DNA of 64,000 nt from Parasegetibacter sp. NRK P23 (lineage in GTDB: Bacteria > Bacteroidota > Bacteroidia > Chitinophagales > Chitinophagaceae): contig NZ_JAMDLG010000007.1 of the NCBI RefSeq assembly GCF_023721715.1, positions 114,033 to 178,032 of the forward strand. Direction: 5' to 3'. A program made the translations under genes and the position numbers. The notes under the pieces are model-generated. The model was not told the DNA's origin. It searched no databases and saw nothing but the letters and a program-made list of their open reading frames with translations. Within the stretch, counting starts at the first letter, position 1, and every line of letters starts with the position of its first letter. This document shows, one piece after another, positions 40,705 to 49,590 of this stretch.

Positions 40705-40729
40705 CACGTTGCGCCGTGGCGTCGTGGCG
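40705..40729. repeat. REP-like repeat variant, right arm
   Basis: CACGTTGCGCC...GTCGTGGCG, inverted partner of 40588-40612 with three mismatches. The central GCGCCGTGGCGTCGT differs from the GCGTCGTAGCGCCGT of the other copies. Confidence 0.7.
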
Positions 40730-40854
40730 AGAAAATAATTCTTAACTCCACTTTCAGAAATACACGAAAAAGATACGGCCGCGAGAAAATTCCCGCAACC
40801 GTTTGCTCCAATTTCTCTTCCTTCTTCTCCCTAACTTCCGGTAAAGTTTTTAAC

Positions 40855-42081
40855 ATGTCCCATCCCACAGCCCGCCGGAACTTTATTTCGGCCATCGGAA
40901 AAATCGGTCTCGCAAATGCCCTCGCGCAATTTGTTCCCTCCGGAGAAAATGAAACACTGAACGAGGTGTTCTCTGCCGATCCCGAAGCGGGTCACGTATT
41001 TCTCGCAAATCCATACCTCCAGGCCCCGCAACCCGATAGCATGACCATCATGTGGATCACCAACGAACTTTGCCACAGTTGGGTGGAATACGGGGAAGCG
41101 GGTCAATTGAACCAGAAAGCACAGGAAGGCTGTAATGGCCTGGTAAATGCGTGGAACCGGGTAAACAAAATAGTATTGAAAGGGCTGAAACCTGGAACGA
41201 AATATGGCTACAAAGTACACAGCAAACAGATCAAAGAATTTCAGCCTTACAAAGTAACCTATGGCGAAACCATAACGTCTGAACTGAAATACTTCACCAC
41301 ACCTGCCATCAACGCGGATACCGCAAGCTGGCTCGTACTGAACGATATCCACGACAGGCCCGGTTCTTTCCAGGAGCTCCTTCAACTCAACGGAACCGCT
41401 CCCTACGACTATGTTTTCCTGAACGGAGATATGTTCGATTACCAGACCGATGAGGCGCAGTTCATCAAACATCTGCTTGCGCCCTGCACCACGGCTTTCG
41501 CCGCTGAAAAACCTTTCCTGTTCGTGCGTGGCAACCACGAAACACGTGGACGTTTCGCCCGGAATATCGCCGATTATTATACGAATCCAGGGCATACACA
41601 GTATTTCTCCTACAAACAAGGGCCCGTGTTCAACATTGTTTTGGATACAGGAGAAGATAAGCCCGATACCCATCCCGTTTACGCCGGTATCGTGGATTTT
41701 GACGCTTACCGCCGGGAACAGGCGTTATGGCTTGAAAAGCAACTGCGCTCCAACGCCGCACGGAAAGCGAAATACCGCGTGGTGATGATGCATATTCCCC
41801 CGCTGTATTCCGATGAAGAACATGGCACCCTTCAATGCCGGGAACTTTTTCTGCCCCTCTTCAACCAATACAAAGTGAACCTGCTTATTTGCGGACATAC
41901 CCACAAATTCGGAATGCACCCTGCTGTGAAAGGCCAACATAATTTTCCCATCATCATCGGGGGCGGACCGAAAACAGGCAACAGAACACTGATCCGCGTG
42001 GACGCGGACCAGCGACAACTGAAAGCGCAGTTGTGGAAGGATGACGGCAGTAAAATAGGGGAGTTCGTGGTAAATGGGTAA
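40855..42081 (+). CDS. Calcineurin-like metallophosphoesterase with twin-arginine-type N-terminus
   Basis: 408 residues. The start SHPTARRNFISAIGKIGLANA resembles a Tat signal. An N-terminal fibronectin-like domain as in purple acid phosphatases (FLANPYLQAPQPDSMTIMW) precedes the metallophosphoesterase domain: LVLNDIHD, FLNGDMFD, FVRGNHETRG, MMHIPP and LICGHTHKF, which carry the two-metal ligands. It should hydrolyse phosphate esters outside the cytoplasm. Specific substrate unknown. A long hairpin follows the stop. Confidence 0.85.
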   Translation: MSHPTARRNFISAIGKIGLANALAQFVPSGENETLNEVFSADPEAGHVFLANPYLQAPQPDSMTIMWITNELCHSWVEYGEAGQLNQKAQEGCNGLVNAWNRVNKIVLKGLKPGTKYGYKVHSKQIKEFQPYKVTYGETITSELKYFTTPAINADTASWLVLNDIHDRPGSFQELLQLNGTAPYDYVFLNGDMFDYQTDEAQFIKHLLAPCTTAFAAEKPFLFVRGNHETRGRFARNIADYYTNPGHTQYFSYKQGPVFNIVLDTGEDKPDTHPVYAGIVDFDAYRREQALWLEKQLRSNAARKAKYRVVMMHIPPLYSDEEHGTLQCRELFLPLFNQYKVNLLICGHTHKFGMHPAVKGQHNFPIIIGGGPKTGNRTLIRVDADQRQLKAQLWKDDGSKIGEFVVNG

Positions 42082-42108
42082 TTTTTAAAAAGCTTTCCAC
42101 TCATAAAG

Positions 42109-42159
42109 AATCACTTTACCGGTAAGTAATTTTTTGTTTACTTGCCGGTACAAGTGATT
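42109..42159 (+). terminator. Long hairpin (terminator-like) between metallophosphoesterase and M16 peptidase
   Basis: AATCACTT (42109-42116) pairs with AAGTGATT (42152-42159), and the inner TACCGGTAAGTAA pairs with TTTACTTGCCGGTA, giving a stem of about 20 bp. It is followed by TTATTTT and ends only 7 bp before the next ATG, so it terminates the upstream gene or shapes the leader of the next. Confidence 0.7.
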
Positions 42160-42166
42160 TTATTTT

Positions 42167-45103
42167 ATGAAGAAAATTTGCCAACTGGCGCTTGCCGGTG
42201 TGTTGTTCTTTTCAACCGCCGTGGCGCAACAGACACATGACTGGAAACAGGCCACCGCCGCCGGGTATACGTACCAGTATGTTTCCAACGATCCCATGCA
42301 GACCCGCATCTACACGTTGAAGAACGGGTTAACCGTAATGTTGAGCCCGAACAAAAAAGAACCGCGTATTGCCGTGCGCATCGCCGTGAGAGCGGGCAGC
42401 AATACCGATCCCAAAGAACATACGGGACTGGCGCATTACCTGGAACACCTGCTGTTCAAGGGCACCGACAAATTCGGCTCCCTGAACTGGGAGAAGGAGA
42501 AACCACTCCTGGATAAGATTGACGCGCTGTATGAGCAATACAACAGCACCACCGACGAAGCGAAGCGCAAAGAGATTTATAAGGAGATAGACCGTGTTTC
42601 CGGTGAAGCCTCCACCTTCGCGATCGCGAATGAATACGATAAAATGATGACCGCCATGGGCGCCCAGGGGACCAACGCGCATACCTGGGTGGAAGAAACG
42701 GTGTACGAAGAAGACATCCCCTCCAATGCCACCGACCGTTTTCTCGCCGTGCAGGCGGAAAGGTTCCGTAACCCCATCCTCCGTATTTTCCATACTGAAC
42801 TGGAAGCGGTGTATGAAGAGAAGAACCGTACCATGGACAACGATGGCTGGAAGATGCAGGAAGCCATGCACACCTACCTTTTCCCCACACACAATTATGG
42901 CCAGCAAACCACCATCGGTACGATAGAACACCTGAAGAATCCTTCCCTGACCGCCATCCGTGAGTATTATTACAAATACTATGTGCCCAACAATATGGCG
43001 GTGATCATGGCCGGAGATTTCGACCCCGATGTGATGGTGCGTAAAATTGAGCAGGCTTTCTCTTATATGCAACCGAAGCCGGTGGAAGAATACAACCCGG
43101 CGCCTGAAGCGCCTATTGCCGCCCCCGTTGTAAAAGAAATCTTCGGACCAAGCGCCGAGAACATGCGCATCGTTTACCGCAGCGGGAAAGAAGGAACACG
43201 CGAAGCGCTCCTGCTGAGCCTTACCAGTTCCATCCTCTCCAACGGAAAGGCCGGGTTGCTGGACCTTAACCTCAACAAATCTCAGAAGGTATTGGGCGCA
43301 GGCGCAGGTTACAGGCAGTACAAAGATTACGGCATGTTCTTCCTGTACGCTTCTCCCAAACAGGGCCAATCGTTGGAACAGGCGAAGGACCTGCTGATGG
43401 AGCAGCTCAATATTCTGAAGAGCGGCAGTTTCGATGAATCCCTGATCGCGGCCATCGTGGCCAACTATAAACTGGGGGAACTCCAGGCGTTGGAAAGCAA
43501 CAACAACCGCGTGGAGGCATTGATGAACAGCTTCATTAAAAACAAAGGAACGGGCTGGAAGAACGAAGTGGCCGTGCTCGACGAAATGAGTAAGGTGTCC
43601 AAAGCGGAACTGGTGGCCTTCGCGAACAAGTTCTTCGGCGACAACAACTACCTCGTATTGTACAAAAGAAAGGGAGAGGACAAAAGCATCGTAAAAGTAG
43701 ATAAGCCGCCCATTACACCGGTGGAAACCAATGCCGGTAAACAATCTCCTTTCGTGCAACAGATCAACGCCATGCCCCTGGCCCCCATCGCTCCGAAATG
43801 GATCGACTTCTCCAAAGACCTTCAGAAAGGAAAAATCGGGAAGGCCGAATTGCTGTACGTACCCAATAAAGAAAACGCGCTCTTCAAATTGTATTTCCAT
43901 TTCGATATGGGCAGCTGGAACAACAAAAAACTTCCGATCGCCCTGCAATACCTGCAGTTCCTGGGAACGGATAAATACAGTTCGGAGGAGATCAGCAAGA
44001 AGTTCTACCAACTCGCCGCTAATTTCTCGGCCAATGCCGGCAACGAAGAGAGTACCATTCAACTGAACGGTCTGCAGGAGAATTTCAGTGAAGCGCTTTC
44101 CCTGCTGGAACACCTGATCAGGAATTGCAAAGCGGATGAAGCCGCGCTGGAAGGATTGAAGAACAGGTTGCAGAAAGCCAGAACCAACAACAAACTCAAC
44201 AAAGGGGCCATCATGAACGGGCTGATGAACCATGCCATGTATGGTGCTTCAAACCCATTCAACCATGTGCTTACTGATGCCGAACTGAATGCGCTTACGG
44301 CCACGGAACTGGTGAACATTATTCATGGGTTGCCAGCTTTCGAACATAAAGTGCTTTATTACGGTCCGCTCAGTGTAGCCGCGCTTTCCACGGAGGTGTT
44401 GAAGTCGCATCCCATGCCATCGGCATGGACCGCGGTGCCGGTGAAGCAGCAGTTCAACCGCACCGAACAGACACAGAACGAAGTGTTGTTTGCCACTTAT
44501 GATATGGTGCAGGCCGAGATGATGTGGGTGCGCAACCTGGGAACGTATAATCCGGACACGGAAACACTCACCAACCTTTTCAACAGCTATTTCGGTGGCG
44601 GCATGGGCTCCCTGGTGTTCCAGACCATCCGTGAATCCAAAGCGCTTGCTTACTCCACCTATGCTTATGTGGATGCGCCAGACAAAAAAGCGGACCGCTT
44701 TGCATTCATGGGCTATGTGGGAAGTCAGGCCGATAAACTGCCCGATGCCGTAGGCGCCATGAACGAACTCATCAACGTGCTTCCGGAAAGAAAACAGAAC
44801 CTGGATGCGGCCCGTGAAAGTTTGTTGAAGGACCTTGAAACAGGTCGTATCGACAAAGAGGGAATTATTTTTGAATATTTATCCGCGCAGAAAAAGGGCC
44901 TGAATGAAGACATCCGGAAGAAGCAGTACCAGCAATTGAAAACAATGCCTTTTTCCGCTTTGGAAGTGTTCCACAAACAAAATCTTTCCAATAAGAAATA
45001 TGCTTACACCATTGTGGCCAGTGAGCAACAGGTGAAACCTGCCGATCTGGAAAAGTATGGCAAGGTGAAGGTGTTGACGCTGGAAGAACTTTTTGGCTAC
45101 TAG
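42167..45103 (+). CDS. M16-family (insulinase-type) zinc metallopeptidase
   Basis: 978 residues with a signal peptide (MKKICQLALAGVLFFSTAVAQ). The inverted zinc motif HYLEHLLFKG (HxxEH, about 88-92) and a distal Glu in LEAVYEEKNR mark the active N-terminal half; the C-terminal half (about 550-978) repeats the fold without the motif, as in one-chain pitrilysin-like enzymes. It probably degrades peptides in the periplasm. A single gene unit with its own terminator. Confidence 0.9.
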   Translation: MKKICQLALAGVLFFSTAVAQQTHDWKQATAAGYTYQYVSNDPMQTRIYTLKNGLTVMLSPNKKEPRIAVRIAVRAGSNTDPKEHTGLAHYLEHLLFKGTDKFGSLNWEKEKPLLDKIDALYEQYNSTTDEAKRKEIYKEIDRVSGEASTFAIANEYDKMMTAMGAQGTNAHTWVEETVYEEDIPSNATDRFLAVQAERFRNPILRIFHTELEAVYEEKNRTMDNDGWKMQEAMHTYLFPTHNYGQQTTIGTIEHLKNPSLTAIREYYYKYYVPNNMAVIMAGDFDPDVMVRKIEQAFSYMQPKPVEEYNPAPEAPIAAPVVKEIFGPSAENMRIVYRSGKEGTREALLLSLTSSILSNGKAGLLDLNLNKSQKVLGAGAGYRQYKDYGMFFLYASPKQGQSLEQAKDLLMEQLNILKSGSFDESLIAAIVANYKLGELQALESNNNRVEALMNSFIKNKGTGWKNEVAVLDEMSKVSKAELVAFANKFFGDNNYLVLYKRKGEDKSIVKVDKPPITPVETNAGKQSPFVQQINAMPLAPIAPKWIDFSKDLQKGKIGKAELLYVPNKENALFKLYFHFDMGSWNNKKLPIALQYLQFLGTDKYSSEEISKKFYQLAANFSANAGNEESTIQLNGLQENFSEALSLLEHLIRNCKADEAALEGLKNRLQKARTNNKLNKGAIMNGLMNHAMYGASNPFNHVLTDAELNALTATELVNIIHGLPAFEHKVLYYGPLSVAALSTEVLKSHPMPSAWTAVPVKQQFNRTEQTQNEVLFATYDMVQAEMMWVRNLGTYNPDTETLTNLFNSYFGGGMGSLVFQTIRESKALAYSTYAYVDAPDKKADRFAFMGYVGSQADKLPDAVGAMNELINVLPERKQNLDAARESLLKDLETGRIDKEGIIFEYLSAQKKGLNEDIRKKQYQQLKTMPFSALEVFHKQNLSNKKYAYTIVASEQQVKPADLEKYGKVKVLTLEELFGY

Positions 45104-45130
45104 CGGCGCAGGTATCTTTTAAATACTGTA

Positions 45131-45169
45131 AAGAGGGTATATCGTAGTTTTCGGTATACCCTTTTTTTA
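45131..45169 (+). terminator. Rho-independent terminator of the M16 peptidase gene
   Basis: Stem AGGGTATA (45134-45141) with TATACCCT (45155-45162) and a run of seven T, about 30 bp past the stop codon. Confidence 0.85.
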
Positions 45170-45288
45170 TGCCCAAGCAGCATTTTTACGCCATGGAGTA
45201 CCGGCCCCGGTAAATAATGAATTTTAAGTCGATTATAAATAACCTGAGAGGGGAAAACCTCGAAAAGAAACTGGAAGAAGTAATGGTG

Positions 45289-45342
45289 TTTACACGGTAC
45301 CCGGTGGCACCGCTATAGCGGTGCCACCGGGTACCGTGTAAA
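45289..45342. repeat. Perfect 54-bp palindrome
   Basis: Left half 45289-45315 (begins TTTACACGGTACCCGG) is the exact reverse complement of right half 45316-45342; the axis lies in CGCTA/TAGCG with no loop. GGTACC occurs once in each half. It can form a 27-bp hairpin or a cruciform. Confidence 0.9.
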
Positions 45343-45422
45343 AAACGGGTACTAAGTCCGTTAAAACAACATACAAAAGCTGATTAGCGTTGTAAATCCT
45401 TTAACTACGTGTACTACTTCCC

Positions 45423-45451
45423 GCCGCTCCTCCAAAAGGAGCGGCTTTTTT
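45423..45451 (+). terminator. Orphan rho-independent terminator upstream of the M1 peptidase
   Basis: GCCGCTCCT (45423-45431) pairs perfectly with AGGAGCGGC (45437-45445), followed by six T. It lies 44 bp upstream of the next start codon and has no coding gene before it, suggesting a small RNA or an attenuator. Confidence 0.85.
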
Positions 45452-45494
45452 ATGCGCCTTTCGTATCTTACGCCCTTATATATTTTATTCTTAT

Positions 45495-47480
45495 ATGAGA
45501 AACACCTTTTTACTGGCATTGGCGTTCTGCTGTTCTTTGCTAACGGCTACCGTTATGGGACAAACAGCGCAGAAAGATGCCGCCACTGAATCAAAGTACA
45601 GTTTTTACGAAGCTTTTCAACCCTTGTTCTATCCCCAGTCTGGAAATGTGTACCGCTCCGCAAGTGGTGCGCCCGGGCCCCAGTACTGGCAGAACAAAGC
45701 TGATTACGACATTGATGTAACCCTGAATGAGACCACCAACACACTCACGGGTAAAGCGGTGATCACGTACACCAACAACAGCCCCGAGAACCTTGACTTC
45801 CTTTTCCTCCACCTCGACCAGAACCTCTTCAAGAAAGGTTCCCGTGGCGAAGCCATTGTGCCCGTAAGCGGAAGCCGCTACGATTCAAAGGGGGAAACCT
45901 TTGTTGGCGGACATAATATCGGGAATGTGGAAATGTTGCAGGCCAAAGGCAATAAAACCGCTGGTGCGCTGAAGTTTGAAATCACCGATACACGTATGCA
46001 GGTGTTCCTGCCCACACCGCTGAAGGCGAACGGCGGTAAAATAAGGTTCTCAGTAGCATTCAGCTACCAGAGTCCTTCTTTCGGGGCGGATCGTACCGGA
46101 ATCCAGGAAACGAAAAACGGCAAAATATTCACCATCGCGCAGTGGTATCCCCGCATGTGCGTATTTGATGATGTGCTGGGTTGGAATACCCTTCCTTATA
46201 CAGGTCCCGGAGAGTTCTACCTCACTTATGGAGATTTTAACGTGAACATCACGGCGCCCGCGTCACATATCGTGGTGTGCTCCGGTGAACTGACCAACGA
46301 AAAAGAGGTGTTTACCGCAACGCAGCAACAGCGTTGGAACCAGGCCAAAACCAGTGAAAAAACGGTGATGATCCGCGGTGCGGAAGAAGTGACGAAGCCT
46401 GAAAGCCGTCCTTCCGGTTCCACCCTTACCTGGAAATTCAAAATGCAGAACAGTCGTGATGTGGCCTGGGCCTCTTCCGCTTCCTTCATCCTGGATGCCG
46501 CGCGCATCAATCTTCCTGGCGGGAAAACTTCTATGGCGGTATCTGCTTACCCCGTTGAGAGTGATGGCGGCAATGCCTGGGAGCGTTCCACTGAATACAC
46601 CAAAGCCTCTATTGAGCACTATTCCAACAAATGGTACCCTTATCCTTATCCAGCGGCGGTAAACGTGGCGGGTAACGAGGGCGGTATGGAATACCCCGGT
46701 ATCGTGTTCTGCCACTACAAATCACGCGCAAGCGGGCTGTGGGGTGTTACAGACCACGAGTTCGGGCATACCTGGTTCCCGATGATAGTAGGCTCGAACG
46801 AAAGACAATATGGCTGGATGGATGAAGGTTTCAACACGTTCATCAATTTTATTTCTACCAATGCCTTCAACAATGGTGAATACAAAGAAGGTAAACCCAA
46901 TATGCACCAAATGGGACGAGCGCTTACTAACCAGACGCTTGAACCCATCATGACCGCTCCTGCAGGAATGCGGGAAGGAAGCATTGGACTACTGCTTTAT
47001 TACAAACCAGCGGTGGGGCTGCACCTTCTCCGCGACCAGATCCTCGGAGAAGAAAGATTTGATCGCGCCTTTAAAACATATATTGAGCGCTGGGCCTTTA
47101 AACATCCCACGCCTTGGGATTTCTTCCGCACCATGGAGAACGTGGCGGGCGAAAACCTATCCTGGTTCTGGCGCGGCTGGTTCCTCAACAACTGGCAACT
47201 TGATCAGGCCGTTACTGCCGTGAAGTATGTAAAGGATGATCCTGCGCAGGGCGCCCTCATTACTTTGCAAAACCTCGAGAAAATGCCCATGCCAGTTGAT
47301 CTTGAAGTAACCTTCGCCTCCGGTAAAAAAGAGCGTATGATGGTTCCAGTGGAAATATGGGAGCGCAATAAAACCTGGACGGTGAAAATAGCTTCAAAAG
47401 AAAAGATCACCACTGTTGTAATTGATCCTGATAAAGCTTTCCCGGATATCAACCCGGCCAACAATACATTGAAATTGTAA
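45495..47480 (+). CDS. M1-family metallopeptidase (aminopeptidase N-like)
   Basis: 661 residues with signal peptide ([23 protein letters not shown]). The N-terminal beta domain carries the GGMEYPG exopeptidase-type motif (GAMEN variant, about 396). [16 protein letters not shown] (about 417) is the HExxH-18-E zinc site, followed by the Tyr/Trp region YGWMDEG. It is shorter than full M1 enzymes, lacking the C-terminal helical domain, as is common in Bacteroidota. Probably an exported aminopeptidase. Confidence 0.9.
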   Translation: MRNTFLLALAFCCSLLTATVMGQTAQKDAATESKYSFYEAFQPLFYPQSGNVYRSASGAPGPQYWQNKADYDIDVTLNETTNTLTGKAVITYTNNSPENLDFLFLHLDQNLFKKGSRGEAIVPVSGSRYDSKGETFVGGHNIGNVEMLQAKGNKTAGALKFEITDTRMQVFLPTPLKANGGKIRFSVAFSYQSPSFGADRTGIQETKNGKIFTIAQWYPRMCVFDDVLGWNTLPYTGPGEFYLTYGDFNVNITAPASHIVVCSGELTNEKEVFTATQQQRWNQAKTSEKTVMIRGAEEVTKPESRPSGSTLTWKFKMQNSRDVAWASSASFILDAARINLPGGKTSMAVSAYPVESDGGNAWERSTEYTKASIEHYSNKWYPYPYPAAVNVAGNEGGMEYPGIVFCHYKSRASGLWGVTDHEFGHTWFPMIVGSNERQYGWMDEGFNTFINFISTNAFNNGEYKEGKPNMHQMGRALTNQTLEPIMTAPAGMREGSIGLLLYYKPAVGLHLLRDQILGEERFDRAFKTYIERWAFKHPTPWDFFRTMENVAGENLSWFWRGWFLNNWQLDQAVTAVKYVKDDPAQGALITLQNLEKMPMPVDLEVTFASGKKERMMVPVEIWERNKTWTVKIASKEKITTVVIDPDKAFPDINPANNTLKL

Positions 47481-47490
47481 TATTGCATTT

Positions 47491-47542
47491 TTGAATGATG
47501 GATTTTGAATTAGGTTCTTTCAATTCAAAATCCATCATTCAA
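47491..47542. terminator. Bidirectional hairpin with perfect 21-bp stem
   Basis: TTGAATGATGGATTTTGAATT (first 20 of 21 nt shown conceptually by positions 47491-47511) pairs perfectly with 47522-47542; loop 10 nt. It lies between the converging M1 peptidase and enoyl-CoA hydratase genes. Same sequence family as 860-922 and 27666-27728. Confidence 0.75.
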
Positions 47543-47558
47543 CATTTATAATCTCTCC

Positions 47559-48335
47559 CTACTTTCCTGTAAAAACAGCTTTTCTCTTCTCTAGAAATGC
47601 TCCGGCGCCTTCCTTCATATCTTCTGTTCCGAAGCAAAATCCGAAACCATCCATCTCTTTTACGAAACCGGCTCCATCACTTTCATACGCTGTGTTTGCG
47701 GCTTCTATACATTTAGCAACGGCCAATGGCGCTTTGGAAAGCACAATATGCAATATTTCCCTGCATTTATTCAATAAAGCATCGGGTTCTGTAACATGGT
47801 TCACCAGTCCGTATTGCAATGCTGTTGCGGCATCTATCATATTTCCGGTGATCAGCAATTCTATGGCGCGGCCCTTTCCGATCAGTTGAGTAAGCCTTTG
47901 GGTGCCGCCATAACCGGGTATCAGTCCCAGGTTCACTTCGGGCTGACCAAACTTTGCGTTGGAAGAAGCGACCCTGAAATGACAGCTCATGGCCAGTTCA
48001 CATCCGCCACCCAGGGCGAAACCGTTCACTGCCGCGATGATGGGTTTGGGTGAATTTTCGATGGCGGAGAAAATATCCTGTCCGCGTTGAGCGAGTGCTT
48101 TTCCTTCCTGCACTGAAAGTCCGGTAAATTCAGCGATATCGGCGCCGGCCACAAAAGCTTTGCTGCCGCTTCCTGTAATGATGGCTGCACCTGCTTCGGG
48201 ATTTGTTTTGAAGGCGATGATGGCTTCATCCAGTTCGTCCATCACCCCCTTGTTCAGCGCGTTCATTTTGTCTGGGCGGTTGATGGTGATGGTCGTGATG
48301 CGTTCGTTGGTTTCAACGGTGATATTGTTGTACAT
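47559..48335 (-). CDS. Enoyl-CoA hydratase/isomerase family protein
   Basis: 258 residues, a single crotonase domain. The oxyanion-hole motif GSGSKAFVAGADIAEF (about 57) and NGFALGGGCELAMSCHF (about 103) are present, and both catalytic glutamates can be seen, one in GGCELAM and one in FGQPEVNLGLIPGYGG, so true hydratase activity is likely. It would hydrate trans-2-enoyl-CoA in fatty acid oxidation or a related pathway. It is a single gene, separated by a hairpin from the downstream M1 gene. Confidence 0.9.
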   Translation of the reverse strand: MYNNITVETNERITTITINRPDKMNALNKGVMDELDEAIIAFKTNPEAGAAIITGSGSKAFVAGADIAEFTGLSVQEGKALAQRGQDIFSAIENSPKPIIAAVNGFALGGGCELAMSCHFRVASSNAKFGQPEVNLGLIPGYGGTQRLTQLIGKGRAIELLITGNMIDAATALQYGLVNHVTEPDALLNKCREILHIVLSKAPLAVAKCIEAANTAYESDGAGFVKEMDGFGFCFGTEDMKEGAGAFLEKRKAVFTGK

Positions 48336-48355
48336 ACGGCAGTGTTTTAAACAGA

Positions 48356-48384
48356 AAAGCCTAAGTTAATAAAACTCAGGCTTT
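48356..48384 (-). terminator. Terminator of the outer membrane protein gene
   Basis: AAAGCCTAAGTT (48356-48367) pairs with AACTCAGGCTTT with one mismatch; on the minus strand the stem ends in TTT. It lies between the minus-strand genes at 48421 and 47559. Confidence 0.55.
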
Positions 48385-48420
48385 CGGTATTTTGTTTCTG
48401 CTGGCTATAGAAGGAAGTGG

Positions 48421-49083
48421 CTATTTTTTTGCGAAATCTTTACGGCTGAAATTGTAGCCCAGGGTAACGAAGAACAGCTTCGCATCCAGGTTTTGGTAAG
48501 GTTTTACGCCATTGGAAGAATAATCCTGGTTGAAAAAATTATTCAGGTAATACTGGCCCTTGATGGAAAAATGCTCGCTGAACTGGAAACCTGCGAAAAC
48601 GGAGGGCATCAGTGTTTGTGTACGATCGCTGAACCATTCGTTGAATTTGCTTTTCTTATCATCATTCACGAATGTTTTTTCTTTGTAGTTAAAAGCGAGG
48701 TCCACTTCTGCGCCACCGAACAGCATGATACCATCTTTAACATTTCCCACTTTAAAACCTACCGGAACACCCAGCGTGTATACCCTTCTTTTCAACTTGG
48801 TATCACCTACTTCCGTGATCATACCGATGTTTTTGATATTGGTTCCGGAAAAGAAACCGAAATGATCGCTTACATCATAGTTATAGTTTGTCCCGATGTT
48901 AAAGAAGAAGGTAAAACGCGGGATGTTGTTCACTTTGGTGCCGTTATCTTTCACATCGGAGAAAGATAGAATCCCGCCATTTCCGCCGAAGGTCGTGTAT
49001 ACCTTATCGTTATTTTTTTCCTGAGCGGAAACTGACTGTACCAGGGCGAATGCGCATAATGCGAAGATGATGATGTTTTTCAT
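48421..49083 (-). CDS. Outer membrane beta-barrel (porin-like) protein
   Basis: The ATG at 49083 gives MKNIIIFALCAFALVQSVSAQ, a clean signal peptide; an in-frame upstream extension is rejected. 220 residues. The rest alternates polar and hydrophobic residues (FGGNGGILSFSDVKDNG, YTLGVPVGFKVGN, HFSIKGQYYLNNFF) and ends with aromatic LFFVTLGYNF followed by a short charged tail, consistent with an eight-stranded barrel as in the PF13568-like family. Role unknown. Confidence 0.75.
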   Translation of the reverse strand: MKNIIIFALCAFALVQSVSAQEKNNDKVYTTFGGNGGILSFSDVKDNGTKVNNIPRFTFFFNIGTNYNYDVSDHFGFFSGTNIKNIGMITEVGDTKLKRRVYTLGVPVGFKVGNVKDGIMLFGGAEVDLAFNYKEKTFVNDDKKSKFNEWFSDRTQTLMPSVFAGFQFSEHFSIKGQYYLNNFFNQDYSSNGVKPYQNLDAKLFFVTLGYNFSRKDFAKK

Positions 49084-49191
49084 GACTCGTGTTTTAGAAA
49101 TTAATTGTTGTTGTATAGAGGTTGTACGAATCATGACACGGAAAGGTTACAGCGGAGGAAAATATTTTTTTTCACGCTAGGTAAAGATTGT

Positions 49192-49224
49192 CTCGCAAAG
49201 ACGCAAGGTAGCAAGGGCGCAAGG
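49192..49224. repeat. GCAAAGACGCAAGG-type repeat, left arm
   Basis: CTCGCAAAGACGCAAGG followed by GCAAGGGCGCAAGG; pairs imperfectly with 49553-49585. Confidence 0.7.
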
Positions 49225-49419
49225 AGCGGTTGAGGTGCGACAGGGAAAGAATTGATTTTTTGTAGAAGGAGAGGAGTGAAGCGTTTCTCGCTATTGTTTC
49301 ATGCTTCGCAACGTATCACCCCAACCTTGGCGTTTAGTTTTCGCCTCTAAGCATCCAATTATTTACAGGAGAAAACATTGTTGTTGGTCCTTAACAAACA
49401 GAAAATCTAATCAGGGTCC

Positions 49420-49446
49420 AACGTTGCGTCGTAGCGCCGTTGCGGG
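49420..49446. repeat. REP-like repeat, third copy
   Basis: Identical to 26856-26882 except near its right end (GCGGG in place of GCGAG). It is on the plus strand in the same orientation as that copy. Confidence 0.8.
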
Positions 49447-49552
49447 AAATAAAAAATACTCCCCCAAAGAAACCTTTTGCCAACCCGCCAACGCTCCGCG
49501 TCTCCGCGTGAAAAAAAACTCAAAAATTAAAACCAATTGAAAACAAACTATG

Positions 49553-49585
49553 CCTTGCGTCCTTGCTCCTTCGCGTCTTTGCGTG
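49553..49585. repeat. GCAAAGACGCAAGG-type repeat, right arm
   Basis: CCTTGCGTCCTTGC and TTCGCGTCTTTGCGTG, inverted partner of 49192-49224; it ends 5 bp from the stop codon of the B12-binding gene. Confidence 0.7.
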
Positions 49586-49590
49586 AAATC

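Larger units (their letters stand above)
40532..40854. other. Intergenic region with REP-like repeats
   Basis: 323 bp without a gene. It holds an inverted pair of the REP-like family (40588-40612 and 40705-40729), separated by 92 bp of AT-rich sequence, then CGCGAGAAAATTCCCGCAAC (about 40781-40800), another relic. No coding sequence is supported. Confidence 0.7.
45104..45494. other. Intergenic region with perfect palindrome and two terminators
   Basis: 391 bp without a gene. In order: terminator (45131-45169), AT-rich stretch, perfect 54-bp palindrome (45289-45342), and a second strong terminator (45423-45451) with no gene between it and the palindrome. A small RNA could be encoded between about 45170 and 45451. 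Confidence 0.6.
49084..49590. other. Repeat-rich intergenic region
   Basis: 507 bp without a supported gene. It contains an imperfect inverted pair (49192-49224 and 49553-49585) and a REP-like copy (49420-49446); the intervening sequence contains CTCCGCGTCTCCGCGTG-type fragments. Small reading frames here are made of repeat sequence. Confidence 0.7.

Noticed and set aside
40781..40800. Possible terminator after the REP-like pair
   Set aside because: Short imperfect pairing without a T run; better explained as repeat relic.
42329..44233. 634-codon minus-strand reading frame antisense to the M16 peptidase
   Set aside because: The plus-strand peptidase has HxxEH and a signal peptide. The antisense product is His/Val/Phe-rich with no domain.
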